The notes below the pieces were generated by a model. That model was not told the DNA's origin and searched no databases. It worked only from the letters and a program-made list of their open reading frames with translations. DNA of 64,000 nt from positions 248,001 through 312,000 of the forward strand of contig NRSV01000045.1 of the NCBI GenBank assembly GCA_002286855.1. Reading direction: 5' to 3'. This document shows, piece by piece, positions 19,713 through 31,240 of this stretch (positions within the stretch are counted from its first letter, which is position 1; each line of letters opens with the position of its first letter). The position numbers were made by a program, and so were the translations under genes. The stretch comes from Bipolaris cookei (Eukaryota; Ascomycota; Dothideomycetes; Pleosporales; Pleosporaceae).

Positions 19713-20093
19713 CTACTGCTTAAGACCAGAGCTGGGGTCGTTCTTTTGTGGGTATCCGTAATCCTTGCCAGTCGTGTCGGCAAGGCCAGAGTGGTTCTTG
19801 GCTTCACGAGAAACAGCGTCGTTGGGAATACCATCGAGACCATCCTTGGCCTCACGGGCTGAAGCACCACTAGCACCTACGGCAGGCTCACGGATAGCTC
19901 CGCCGCCAGAAGTGAAGCTGGCTTCTTGGCCACCCGAGCCAACGTTAACAGTGCGAGCGTCAGAAGAGTTGAAGTCGGAGGCGACTGGAGGCTGGTCGGG
20001 AAGAGGAAGGTTGGACTGGGCCTCATCAATGGCCTGGTTGTTGCCCTTCATGTCGACGGTGGTGTTGGCGTAGCCTTGCTGAGAAGAGACCAT
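19713..20093 (-). CDS. Hydrophilic disordered protein 2 (hydrophilin-like), unknown function
   Basis: Intronless frame of 126 residues starting MVSSQQGYANTTVDMKGNN. It is polar throughout, rich in Gly, Ser, Ala, Asp and Asn, with no cysteine, no membrane segment and no signal peptide. SGASAREAKDGLDGIPNDAVSREAKNHSGL includes a repeated REAK element with spaced Gly-Leu, a loose internal repeat. Composition, size and strand match the gene at 18201-18895. Probably a stress- or spore-related disordered protein, by composition only. Confidence 0.7.
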   Translation of the reverse strand: MVSSQQGYANTTVDMKGNNQAIDEAQSNLPLPDQPPVASDFNSSDARTVNVGSGGQEASFTSGGGAIREPAVGASGASAREAKDGLDGIPNDAVSREAKNHSGLADTTGKDYGYPQKNDPSSGLKQ

Positions 20094-20980
20094 TTTGGTT
20101 GTAGTTGTGTGCTAGGTATGTCAGTACTCAGAATCACTGAAGGTATGCAGGTGGGGCCATGTCTCGCGTCAGGGACGCCAACTTGAGAGCCTCCCACCAC
20201 CTGTCGCATAGGATTGTACTTACTTTATGGGTATTGGAAGGAAGCGAAGAGTGTCGGGAGTGTGAGTTTGGTGTTGGAAATGTAATTGAAGTTGTGGTTA
20301 TAATACTGAAAAGAAAACTGCACTGTCAGGCGCGTTGGTGTTTTATTATGGTAGCTGAGAACCCTCGCCCCGCCATGACGTTTCACTGATGCAATTTGCC
20401 CATCGCAGATTCCCACCCCAGCAGAGTGGGTTTGTTCGCATCATCGGATGGTCTTCTGCAAAATCAGCTAGCGTTTGCGCCCGTGCATCGGGACAAGCGA
20501 GCCGCAACTCTGGAAAGTGTCGCGTGTCGGTTGGTTGTGATTGGGGGAATTGGGAAGCCAAGTGCAGTAAGACGTAAGCAACTTCTAATTGCTTCCCTTG
20601 ATGATGGGAAGTTTGAAATACAAGTATCTTCATAAGGAATATGCTTGATTTCTCCTTGCGGTTTCCCTTCCCCCATTTCTACCCCTAGCAAGGTCCGAAG
20701 ATCACCCTAGTAATGAAGCAAGCAGGAAACCAACACCAAAGACAGAATAAACAACGCCTAAGTGGGGAATGTGAGGTATTGGCTCCTAGACTGGTAACAC
20801 GACAGGGATCTGTTGACCATCGGACGGGAATGGCAAGCGGCATACTGCCTAAGTTCAGCATAACGAGATCTTCTGATGCTTGTTTCGCCCATGAATCCTG
20901 GCAAAAAATGGTCCCTGCATCGGGGTCTTGATCAACACGTACATATCTCACGTAGACTATGACGTATATGTGTAGGCTTT
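20094..20980. other. Intergenic, 0.9 kb
   Basis: Holds the promoter of the second hydrophilic-protein gene and the 3' flank of the NmrA-like gene. Overlapping short frames at 20346-20691 are mutual shadows with no domain. Confidence 0.5.
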
Positions 20981-22140
20981 TCAAGGTATAGATGCCCAGT
21001 TGCGCAGGAACCAGTCTTGGAAACGAGTGACGTGGATGTCAGAGAAGACGGTGTTGAGGTACGCAGGCACTACAAAGTCGTAGCGTCCCTCTGCCGTCGC
21101 AAGCAGCAGAGCGAGCCGTCTTTGCCCAGCCACATTTCCTTCCAACTGTGCCATGGTCATCTGGTACTCGAGGTCTGCGAATTTAGTCAGTACATAAATT
21201 GACATGCAATAGTAGGAAGACGTACTTGCAGGAGCTTGGTATTCAATGCTAACCCAAGCACGATCTAACAAAAGTCAGTTCACTCTGCTTGTTATACTCA
21301 AGAGGTTTAACATACTCCTACAAGCTCTGATTGTCTCAACAAGACTATGCACAGTCATACGCTCACCACACATGCTCATCTCGGAAGCCCAGCTGGGCAT
21401 GTCAATAGCTCGAACTACAAACTGTGCTACATCATATGCAGATGTCAAGCATAACCAAGAGGGGTTTTGCGCGGCATCGTAGATTGGCGCTATCGAGGTC
21501 ATCTGTCGGGGATTGGCAATGAATTCTCCTTCGTTGCCATAGCCCGTACAGGTCCCCATACGATGAGACATCATTCCATTGACGGAGAATCGCTCATAGA
21601 GTATACCACAGACGAAAACGGTGTGCTGAATATAGCCACTGTAGTGCTTGAGCAAAGCCAAGGCTGAGTCCTCCCCACGGTCGAGTAATCCATTCTGACT
21701 TCGCAAACCGGGTTGACCTTGGAACTCGGCAGGCGCGAAACGTCGCACACGACATTGTACAGCCGCTTCAATGAGCCGAAGTTGGGGGTTTCCCAAGACT
21801 GTGGATATGACTGTGTCAACACCCATCAAGGCATGCTGAAGGGAGGCGGCATTGTTGTAGTCAACAGTCTGGCAATTGTAACCAGATGCTATGAGACTTG
21901 TTTGATGCTAATAAGAGTCAGTTTGGCCAAAGTAATATAGCAATCCGATGCTGAGCTGTCTTTGAATACATACCGTTCTTGAGAGAATGACCAACTGGTG
22001 ACTAGTCGAGTTGTTGATCTCCTGAGCTATCAGAAGTGCTAGGCCACAAGTACCTAATGTTCGTTGTAAACTCAGCAGATTTCTCAGAATATTTTAATCA
22101 CCGTCTCACCTGCTATAGCGATGCGCATGTTGGCTGGCAT
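20981..22140 (-). CDS. NmrA-like NAD(P)-binding Rossmann protein
   Basis: Five exons read right to left: 22140-22110, 22053-21974, 21907-21316, 21264-21226 and 21174-20981, giving 311 residues. All four introns have GT-AG ends and keep the frame. The N-terminus MRIAIAGTCGLALLIAQEI is a Rossmann start, though the third glycine of GxxGxxG is replaced by Ala. VDTVISTVLGNPQLRLIEAAVQCRVRRFAPAEFQG is the NmrA/isoflavone-reductase signature, where RFAPAEF replaces the more usual RFxPSEFG. The family binds NAD(P) and serves as redox sensor or reductase; the substrate is unknown. The C-terminal part (DIHVTRFQDWFLRNW) is typical of fungal members. Confidence 0.85.
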
Positions 22141-24387
22141 TGTTATTCGCGATTTATTTTGGCCTTTTTAGTTCTCAGAAGATTTCGAAAGTTGACGACA
22201 GGGCTCGACTTCTCTCCCTTTTCTACTATCACACCCAAGGCTCACCTTGGGCACCACCTATGACCATTTGCCCTTCCCATATTACAGCGTATTGACATCC
22301 GTGACTCACAGGGGTATTTCCGAACCGATGGTAGGGTGGAGGCGGGCAGCCATGGCGAGACAGCCGCTACCACCATGTTCTGCAACATCCAGGTATGATT
22401 GGGGAGAACTTGGAAAAGTCTGGTAAAATCCAATGGCAGATCACATATCTGATACCGTTGCCTGCTTCGAACATATCCTCCGTGGTGGGACCCAGTGCTG
22501 AAGCTAGTGTGGAGGGGCCGAATCGCCGCCACTCCGTTACTGCAGGCGTCCTGTGACTCTTAGTAGCAAAGGTAATACAAGATATAGAGAAGTGTACGCG
22601 GCATGTGCGTGGGGTTGAAGTGTGTAAGCATTAAAGAAAGTGCTTAAACTCTCTATTTTACCATAAGACTGGAGATGACAGTGGAAGGAATCAGTTATCA
22701 GCCTCTTGAAGTGGCTATCAGGCGAGTTCATAATTGTGTATAAAAACATGACATGGAATCATGCATTAGGTGAAGAATAGAGCAGTTAGTCAAAGGGTGA
22801 CAGCTTGATCACAGTATGTGTTGGTTCTAGGACAGAACCCTGGAGACTCTCGAAAATGAGTTAGAACATTCTTATCAGTCTGGCGACGAACTTACGTAGC
22901 GGCAATTCCGCCAGGCTCAGGCTGTATGGCAGCGGAGCATGGGTATGTTACCGACATACGTACATGTTTTTCGGAGACGGCGATTGGCGCGGGAGAGATT
23001 CACCAATCATGGGCGAGCAAAGAAGCCAAGAAGTTCTCGGAAGATGACAGGACAGGAAAATGGAGCCAAAGACTAGTTTAGTGTCTAGAATGGTGCATAC
23101 ACCAGCAACAGCCACAACAACAAGCAACCGATTCGCTTGAACAACGGACCCTGAGCCGGCAGAGATGGCAATCGGATTTCGTGGCTGTGTGAGAATAAGC
23201 TATTTTGCTGATTTCCCTATGCCTCTTTCAGTAATTTTAAGGCTGTCCCAGTGTGTGCCTAGATCTTGGGCGGAATTCGCCAGTATGTGCAAGGCAGAAA
23301 GGACGCCCTTCTGGCTAACAGACAGAACGTCTAGGGATGACGGAGGCTACGGCAGCTCGTCCCATAGCCTTCTGCCTTGAGTGAACCATCTTCACCGGTA
23401 CAGGTGGGGTAGCAGGAAAAGCAGACATTGATTGCATCGACAGACTTAGGTGTATGCAACATGTCAGATGCTAAGAAAGAAGGACCGGTTCTGCGCACAC
23501 TCGCAAATAGGAGATGGGATGGGATGGTTGAAGAGTGAGTCGTTGCCTAGATGAAACGGCGATAAAGCGTAGGTGCAAGACGGGGCATCGGGAATGGCCG
23601 GTGGTAGACAGTTTGCGTAGAATGGCAGTCCGGACGTGTATGTAGAGTGCATGTACTATGTGTGTATGGATCCGCCGATCGTGTTTTGCGGAGGCGGCAT
23701 GGGGAAGGGTGCTTAATTGGGTTAACGTATCACGTGCTGACGTGTTTCGCGAGCGGTACTGAAACCAACCGCGCCGCTTTTGTAGGCAAAGTAGTCGCCC
23801 TGTCCGTAGGGTGGCATGGATAGCTTATTGGACTCTGTGCCTCGATATTTCGACTGTTGGATCCCGGCATGCGCGTCGTTGTGCTGACGAGTCGAGCACA
23901 AGTCTTCACAACTACTGTGTCGTGAGATGATGGTTTCCCCACGCGCACAACTGGCCGGGGTTGTTCGGACAAGGCTGAGAGAACGGTGAAAGAAGCAATG
24001 CACGAGAGGCCAGGAGAGGCAATGAGGATTAAGTGCATATATTCACCAGACGAAACGCGTCACGACTGTGTCGCCAAGTAGCCCCGCGATGCTCGTGCAT
24101 GTATACGTGACGATCTGCAGTACGGGATACACCTTGGACATGAGGCTGGTGGGCGAGTGGGTGCACAGACGGCGTGTTCGTTCTTGGGGCAAGGTGGGCT
24201 GCACGACATAGCTAGGCAAGCGCCCGGCTCGGACCAATCTGATACGCACGCGACGGGAAGACGCGCTTCTCACGACCCTTTCCTGCCACCATATTGCGCG
24301 CGTTATTCTTTCTATAATTTCTGCATGCCGGCCAATTCTTGAAAGACACTGTTCTCTCCTTCCCACACTCGGTGCCGCCCCCTCACC
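22141..24387. other. Largest gene-poor interval, 2.2 kb
   Basis: No gene supported. Frames at 22242-22532, 23165-23380, 23722-24038 and 24043-24366 have no domain, no splice logic and Arg/Ser/Cys-rich shadow-like composition. The right half is upstream of the homeobox gene and may hold an extended promoter. No repeat structure was recognised. Confidence 0.5.
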
Positions 24388-26507
24388 ATGACTTGCTCGT
24401 CGCCTCTGCCCTCGTTTTCGTCGCCTGCGTCATCGCGTCTTCCGACGGCTAGATGCGCAAGTTTCAGTGGTCAATTGGCTTTTCTCGTCCATTCGCAGGA
24501 AACGGTTGCAAACCACATGCCTCCAGACGTCGACAACAAGGCTCTTGCTCGTCAGAAGCGAAGACGCACAAGGTACGTGGCCAATTCCTCCTCTTTCTGT
24601 TCTTCCATCTGGCAGCGGCCCATGTTCGACATACTCGCCATGTTCGACGCGTGCTGGTTCGTGCGCAGCCTACCGCCCGGAGCTATTCGGTCTACTACCC
24701 CGCGGGCAAGCGACACTCCAACATGGCATCGCCGCTGACCAAGCCCGTTTGCAGCAAGGAAGACGAAGACATACTCAAGTCTGAGTACCTGAAGAACCCC
24801 AAGCCAAGCAAAGCTGCCCGCCTAGAAATTGTCAAAAAGGTCGCGCTTGGCGAAAAAGAGGTCCAGGTACGACCCACATTGCACCACGTCACGAGTATGC
24901 GCGCTCTTGCTAACTTGTGTTCTTAGATCTGGTTTCAGAGTAAGTTGTTCCTTCCTCGCATCGCTGCACATATTGCTGCTGCCTTGCAGCAAGCTGCGTT
25001 TGTTGTGCGCCGCGCGAAGCTGCACCAACGTTGAAACACGTCCTGATCATGCCTTGCACCAGATAAACGCCAGAACGACCGTCGTCGCTCGCGGCCTCTC
25101 GAGCCATCGTCCACCGCATCATTCATGTCGTCGTCATCCACCATGTCAGACCCGCCTACCGAGGATGAAGTAGTGGCTGTTGCGCGCCATATCGATAACG
25201 CGCCGGAGCCGCACGAGTCGGACGAATGCCCAAAGTCCGATCCACCAGAACAACCCGCGACCCCCGAACTGACGTCTGACGAAACCATCCCAGAACCGCG
25301 CACCATCGATACAGCTGTCTCCCCAGCTGCTGAGCTTGAGAACGCAAACGAAGCAGCTGTAGAGCCTTCAGCCGAAGCACAGACAGGGATAGCTCCTCCC
25401 CAGACCACCAACTCTCAGCAAGCTGTACCATTGTCACAAGGTCCCACGCAATCACGCACATCATGGATTTCCAACCGCCGCAGTGCCTCGTTCGTTCGAT
25501 ACTTACAAGACTACACGCCTGAAGTCATCACCTTCCCGAATGCTCCGCCCAGGCCCCTGGAATCACCCAAAGCCTCAACAAAGACGCCTTCACGTCCACT
25601 GAAACGCACGCACTCTTTTATGCGCTTGTCGACAAACGAGAATGGTACCGCCCGCATCGTCACCGATTTAGACAAGACGCCTTCACCGCCCAAATCGAGA
25701 AAAACTCCGTGTTCCTTTTCTCGTGCTACAGCTGGCCTTCGACGAAGTTACAGCGCAGCAGGCTTGAACGATAGATTAGCCGCTGCTGCACGAGGAGAGC
25801 CAAGCCCAAAGCTACCAAGAACAGGATCGAGCATTGGAAGGAGTAGAGACTCGCGTGCATGGGAGTTTTGGTGCGATCCTGAGGCCCGATCTACAACAAG
25901 CCTTACTGCACGTGCAGAACAAGAAGAGAGTGGAAGTGCAGCAGACGCGATAGGCATACTTCGCGCGAACCGAAGAATACTGGCTCAAAACCAAGCGCGT
26001 CAAAACAGCAGTCCGCTCACGCGTCACAGCTTACACAAGGTGCTTGGTAGTCCGCTAGTGAAAAAGTCGCGTGGTCCCATGCAACGCGCTTCGACAGTCA
26101 GCGGTCGCATTCCGCACAATGAGTATCCCAACTACAAAAGAGGCGGCGACAGCACCGAATCGGACGAGATGCCACCAACAGAGAGCGACAAGGAGAACTG
26201 GGAGCCAAATGCGTCCAAATCGGTACGTCGCGATCGACAAGTTGCTGCTACGCCTCCAGCTTCAAGAGGTGCTCGCCAAATCCTCGGGGAAAACATAGAG
26301 TTGATGTCACAAGCATCGAGTCTAGGTGCAATGTTAGCCAAGGAAAGGAGGGGTAGTGGGAAACTGGTCGTTGATCCCGAGCAAGACGATGAACTACGAC
26401 AGTTTATGGGTGGGGACGGTGCAAGTGGACGTTCGAGCATCAATTCAGCTGAAGAAGCGGGTTGTGTCGAGGGTCTGCTGAAGCTGAGCCAGGGCCAGTG
26501 GAGGTGA
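24388..26507 (+). CDS. Homeodomain transcription factor
   Basis: Four exons: 24388-24572, 24755-24866, 24927-24939 (13 nt) and 25063-26507, giving 584 residues. After splicing, residues ~57-116 form a homeodomain: QKRRRTS at the N-terminal arm, ILKSEYLKNPKPSKAARLEI in helices 1-2 and VQIWFQNKRQNDRRR in helix 3 with the invariant WFQN. The NPKPxKAAR and EKEVQIWFQN pattern is that of ascomycete homeobox regulators of the Yox1/Yhp1-like group (from memory). The rest is disordered, Ser/Pro/Arg-rich, with a short conserved-looking end (ILGENIELMSQASSLGAMLA). An ATG at 24517 is an alternative start if the first segment is leader. Confidence 0.88.
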
Positions 26508-27461
26508 TTGTGCAAGAGAGCTTGATGCTGCTAGCACAAGACATCTTGTTTTTGTTGTTGTTTTTACTTTGTATTGTCTGCATATACAGCGCTCATTTTC
26601 CTGGTATTTTTGGCCAAACAGGAAGGAAGAGCGCAAGCTTGGGATAGGAAAGAAATTAGCTGTGTCTGCAATATTTGCATGGGATACTGGCGGTTAGCAC
26701 ATAGAGTAAGTGTATACCGTGTGATTTGAGAATAGTGACTTGGCACTAGCTTTTCAAATGAATAAATATTTGAAATCTCCATAAAGTTTGTTTGGTACAT
26801 GATTTTATGTGCGCAGGGGAAAGTGGAGTAACAATATAATATCAAATATGCCCGTGGAATGGGTGTTAGAGAAGTCGGTGTCTGCATTCGAGGCCAAAGA
26901 AAAGGAAAGCAGAGTAGAGAGTTGCTAGAAAAATGAATATGTTGAGGCTTGGTGTTGAAAAAGAAAAAAGATAAAAGGGGGGGGGGGAAGGGGGGTTAAG
27001 TAACAGTTTGCAGGTGTGAGATGGAAGCATGGAAGGAGCAGAGAAGAGAACGGCAATCACGTGAACAAAGGCTCGAATTAGCTGAAAAGAACGACCCGGG
27101 ACGACTAGTGATAAGATATGTCACACACAGAGAGAGATCAACAATGCGGAAATCAAGTCGCTTGCTATGAACAAAACACAGACAGAGAGGTAGCACGCCA
27201 ACTAGATGAACACTGTCTAGTTTGTACATTCCTGATTGCACACACACAGATAGAGACAGTGATAGAGAGAAAAAAACAGCCCCCAATAGACCTGACCACC
27301 CTTTATATGAAGTAGCCGTGGATTAGAAGATTACAAGGCGATAGAGCGCGACAAAGAAAAAAAACCGGGTATATGCAGGAAGAGGCAGAGCAAGTAGAGG
27401 AGCGCATGCAGTCGTACAACAATCAGAGTGTATGGGGGAGGAATGATGCTGACCAAATCGT
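26508..27461. other. Intergenic, 0.95 kb, convergent 3' flanks with G-tract
   Basis: Between the homeobox gene and the ARF gene, which converge. Contains a G11-AA-G6 tract at 26977-26995 and imperfect CA/GA-rich stretches at about 27122-27275. No gene seen. Confidence 0.55.
26977..26995 (+). repeat. Guanine tract G11-AA-G6
   Basis: Homopolymeric G run interrupted by AA, in the shared 3' flank of two convergent genes. Could form a quadruplex with neighbouring G or simply be a slippage-prone tract. Confidence 0.8.
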
Positions 27462-28327
27462 CTACTTGGCGCCCGGTGGCAGCTTTACGTTGTTGGAGAG
27501 CCATGCCTGATTCATGTTAGCAAGATGACGGGAGAGCAGGTGGTGGGTGGAAATCACCAGTCCCTCGAAAATACCCTCGCCTGTTGTCGCGCAGCTGGGC
27601 TCTACCTTCCATACATGGTCTTTGGCAATCTTGTCTAATTGTAGCAGATCGGATACTTCCTTGGGTCGCATCGCTGGCCGGGGTTAGCGATTTGTTTCTG
27701 GTGATCATCATTTCCATGTACGCACCTCCGTTCAAGTCCTGCTTGTTGGCGAATACTAGCAACAGCGCGTCCTTCATTTCCCTGTCCTGGATGATACGGG
27801 TGAGTTCAGTCTTTGCCTCCTCGATGCGGGCGCGGTCGTTGGAGTCGATGACGAAGATGAGTCCCTGGGTTCCTGTAGCGTCACATCAGCACGGGTACTC
27901 GCATGTCGAGTGCTACACAGCATCAATCAGGGTCGGGCGACACATGCGCGGCACTATCGCGGGCACGCATGTTTACTCGCCTACCCGGAACGGTGGCGTG
28001 ACGGCCCAACATACCAGAGAAGTAATGCCTCCACAACGGGCGGATCTTGTCTTGACCACCGACGTCCCAGACGTTGAATTTGGTATTCTTATATGTGACG
28101 GTCTCAACGTTGAAGCCGACGGTGGGGATGGTGGTAACATCTTGGTCGAGCTTGAGCTTGTAGAGGATGGCTGCGAGGGTCTAGTCAGCCGTGTCTGGGC
28201 ATTGGGCGGACATTGCAGATGCTGCCAACATACTCGTCTTTCCAGCAGCATCGAGGCCCAGCATTAGCAGCCGCATCTCCTTTGATCCGAAGATCTTGGC
28301 CATAGCCTTGGATATGGACGCGCCCAT
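27462..28327 (-). CDS. arfB: ARF6-type small GTPase (ArfB/Arf3)
   Basis: Five exons read right to left: 28327-28234, 28170-28015, 27872-27726, 27673-27558 and 27506-27462, giving 185 residues. Gly2 in MGAS is the likely N-myristoylation site. P-loop GLDAAGKT at 24-31, TTIPTVGFNVETV switch I, WDVGGQDKIRPLWRHYF switch II, ANKQD for guanine specificity and CATTGEG are all intact. VTYKNTKFNVWDVGG, GTQGLIFVIDSNDR and IIQDREMKDALLLVFANKQD fit ARF6 rather than ARF1. In filamentous fungi the orthologue ArfB acts in endocytosis and polarity establishment. The 3' exon is very short (14 codons plus stop). High confidence for ARF, good for ARF6 type. Confidence 0.95.
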
Positions 28328-29748
28328 TGTGGCAGGGTGGCCGTGGGGATTAGGTCGGCGGTGTGCGGGGAGGGGTTTGCCAGGTAGTAAGTAGCCGATA
28401 TACGAGGCAGGGAGTAGCGGTGGAGTTGTCGTCTCGGTAGCAGCAGCTGAGGGCGAACGGGGGGATTGGGTAGGCCGGGCGCGGGAGACGTGTTTATGCT
28501 TTGCAACGGAGCGGAGCAAGCAAAAGATAAGAGGAAAAGGAAGAGGAAGAGTTGGTGTTGGGGAGAAAGAAAGACACGAGACTATACTTGGGACGACACA
28601 AGACGGGACGGGGCGCGAGAGAGATAGATATGGCGTCGTGGACGCGGGCGTGTGTGTGCCTAAAATGAAGGTTTCACGCCGGTCAGGAGTGAAACCAGAG
28701 GCAAGCAGGCCGCAGATCCCAGAGAGCCTCCAGCCGACGAAACATCCGTGCGCGCCCAACGGCCTTGCTCTTGACAGGTCCATCTATTCTCTCGCAGCAC
28801 CACCATCGCCACCTTCAGCGCCCGCCATGCATGCAAAAAGGGGGCCCCGCCCTCTGCTCTGCTTGGGTGCCTGCGTTTGATTGCGACATACTGGGCCCCC
28901 GTGTGCGCCGTTCCTGTGTGGCCAGTGTGCCGGCAGATGCAGGTACGCGGCGCTACTCCTGAGATTGCCTATACAGACATGCCGTAGTACATACATGTAC
29001 ATACAAATATACATACAATACATATGTACCCCTGCTTAAGTACACGCTCTTAACCCACGATCTTTGCCCCACACATCAATGGTTCGCCTCAATACCTATA
29101 CTCTACAGCAGCCACTCGCTCGCTGCTGTTCACGCCACGCCGACTCGCTGCTCTGCGTATACGGCATTGCTGATACACCGGCTTCCTTGTTTCTTTCCCC
29201 TTCATGGCTAGTCGCACAAAGCCTCTGTTGTAATGCCGGCGTCTGCTTCAGCCGTTGCGACCCGCTACGCTGCAGTAGCAATGTCGCCCGCTAACCAAAA
29301 ACACGTCTTATATCATCATGTGCTACTCCACACGGGAAAGTTGTCCAAACAAGCACCTATACCGAAGCTGGGCCATTACCTCATGTGCATCAATATTCGA
29401 GCTAACCCTATTAGCCCTATACTAAAAACCACGAGGCGTTGCTTCAATACCGCGTCTTCGACATGGATACGCCACGATTCAACAGGCACAATCGAAATTC
29501 CATGCATGAATCAATCACAACGCCAGTTATGCCGAGGAGCCTAGCTTAACTCCGGCAGTGTAACAGAGAAAAAAATGCAACCAATAGTGGAACTCAGCGA
29601 GGGACAAGATAAGCAAAAAGTGTTTCGGCTCGTCTGTTTCGTATATCATAGGTATCGTGTTCCTCAAAGTCAGCATACACCGCTACACTCTGGCAGCTAC
29701 TCTCTCATTGCTCAGACGCTCCATCGCCACTCGGTTGTTTTCTCCCTT
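28328..29748. other. Intergenic, 1.4 kb
   Basis: Holds the arfB promoter and the 3' flank of the carrier gene. Includes an imperfect ACAT-type repeat at 28986-29030. The minus-strand frame 28181-28783 overlaps arfB exon 1 in the same frame only by read-through of its leader and is not a separate gene. Confidence 0.55.
28986..29030. repeat. Imperfect ACAT/ATAC tetranucleotide repeat
   Basis: A run of TACATACATGTACATACAAA-like units, partly palindromic, in the gap upstream of arfB. Typical decayed microsatellite. Confidence 0.65.
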
Positions 29749-30814
29749 TCATTCTGGTAGACTCCTCATCACACCCTCAAACGCCACTAGAGCCATGGCA
29801 TTGGCTGGAAAGGCACGTAAAAAGCATGGCACAAAGCCGCGCCAGTATCCCCTCCACCCTCCTTCTCTGTACACTGTTTGAGCGGCGTCTCTCCATCTGG
29901 GGAATCTCCTATTGTCAAGCGGATCTGTCATGATGCGCTGTTTGATCACATCGCTGGGATAGCTCGTCAACCAAAAAATCTGCGCCGAAAGACCACCTGC
30001 CCAGAAGTTGACCGCAGGTGCTGACAGAGTCGTGTGTTTCTGGAACTGTTTCGTGAACAAGTCGTACGTCCCCCACCAGAAACAAAAAAATGTGCGGAAT
30101 AGTAGCGTCGCGCTCAGACCATGGTACACACCCTTTACACCATGGCCCTTGTATATCTTCTTCAGACAGTCAATTGGTCCAGAATAGAGGCGCGCTGTCT
30201 TATCTGCTGCATATTGAACCTGCAGACGGGCTTTGATGTGTTCAACAGGCGCTGCAATAAACGATACTGTCCAACCTGCCATTGTGCCCGCCATGCCATG
30301 GGCGTATGCGGGGAGCTTGCCTTGCTGTTCGCCAAATCGAATAGACGAGGGTGGATTGAAGACACGATCGTTGAGGACGCGGCGATATACACTGAGAGAT
30401 CCTAACATACTACCCACCATTAGCAATCCGTCAAGTCTTAGGTCGAAAGTGTCATACATCGAGTCCATAAACATCCACCCCACCAACGGCGGGGTCGCGC
30501 CTTTGTATAATCCCACGAAGCCCTCCTTTCTCAAAGTCTGCATAAGACAGTCTGCCGGACCTCTAAAATGCGACTTTTCTGTCGTTTGCAGTCGCACTTT
30601 CACTGTGTCGAATGGGTGACCGACTATCTCTAGTTAGATAGGGACGTAAGCAACAAGTGCAGACTGTCACACCTGATAGCTTTGCAATGCCACTGAAGAC
30701 ACCAGCTACGAAGCCACGGTAATGTTTGGGTGACTTCTGAGGTTCGTCGGAGGTCGCAATAAGAGCCGTTGCTGCGGGCTTCATATCGACGGGTTTCAGC
30801 GCTGTAGTAGCCAT
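29749..30814 (-). CDS. Mitochondrial carrier family (SLC25) protein
   Basis: Three exons read right to left: 30814-30673, 30623-30458 and 30409-29749, giving 322 residues. The three carrier signatures are PFDTVKVR, PVEHIKARLQ and PSDVIKQR, each starting an odd-numbered helix, so all three repeats are complete. The second intron (30457-30410) is 48 nt, divisible by three and free of stops; removing it turns MDSMYDTFDL... into MDSIMLGSLSVYRR, which restores the usual helix 2. The short N-terminus (MATTALKPVDMKP) is typical. It resembles fungal Ymc-like/amino-acid or carnitine-type carriers; the substrate cannot be read from the sequence. Confidence 0.92.
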
Positions 30815-31240
30815 TGTCGCGTCGCTATTCTCCCGTGCAATATGAGAATCATGCCTCAAAGAACAAGATCAAGAGGAGATATCGGTGGAAAAGCATCAGC
30901 ACCTCGATGTGTGCTAATCCTCATCCCATATCTTGTGCAGCGCGTCGGTAGTCTGCAGTCGGAAACGCACAAGCGCCCGCGATACACTTATGGTGACGAT
31001 CTCGAGAGGGACCGGAGATCGGCAAAGGTCGGTCCGTTCTTCGATTCCCAAGGTCCCAAGCTATCCGAATTGGTACGATTGTTACTACTTGGATTAGCGG
31101 CTCTTACGACCCCTCCAAACAAACCTGCAGTCATAGACAGACCAAAGATGGCGCAATTTGATCTTGTTACTAATCGGATAGTATTTCTATCAATACTTAA
31201 CACATTGCGCCGACTGCATTGACGCGTCTGATACGCATAC
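30815..31240. other. Divergent intergenic region carrier/GT8
   Basis: 426 bp with both promoters. The open frame at 30842-31222 (+) has no domain and is probably chance. Confidence 0.5.

Noticed and set aside
28181..28783. 200-residue minus-strand ORF covering arfB exon 1
   Set aside because: The arfB part starts at the ATG 28327 with Gly2; the upstream portion is leader read-through, and it runs through a donor into the intron.
30842..31222. 126-residue plus-strand ORF
   Set aside because: Lies in the divergent promoter region, partly antisense to the carrier leader, with no domain.
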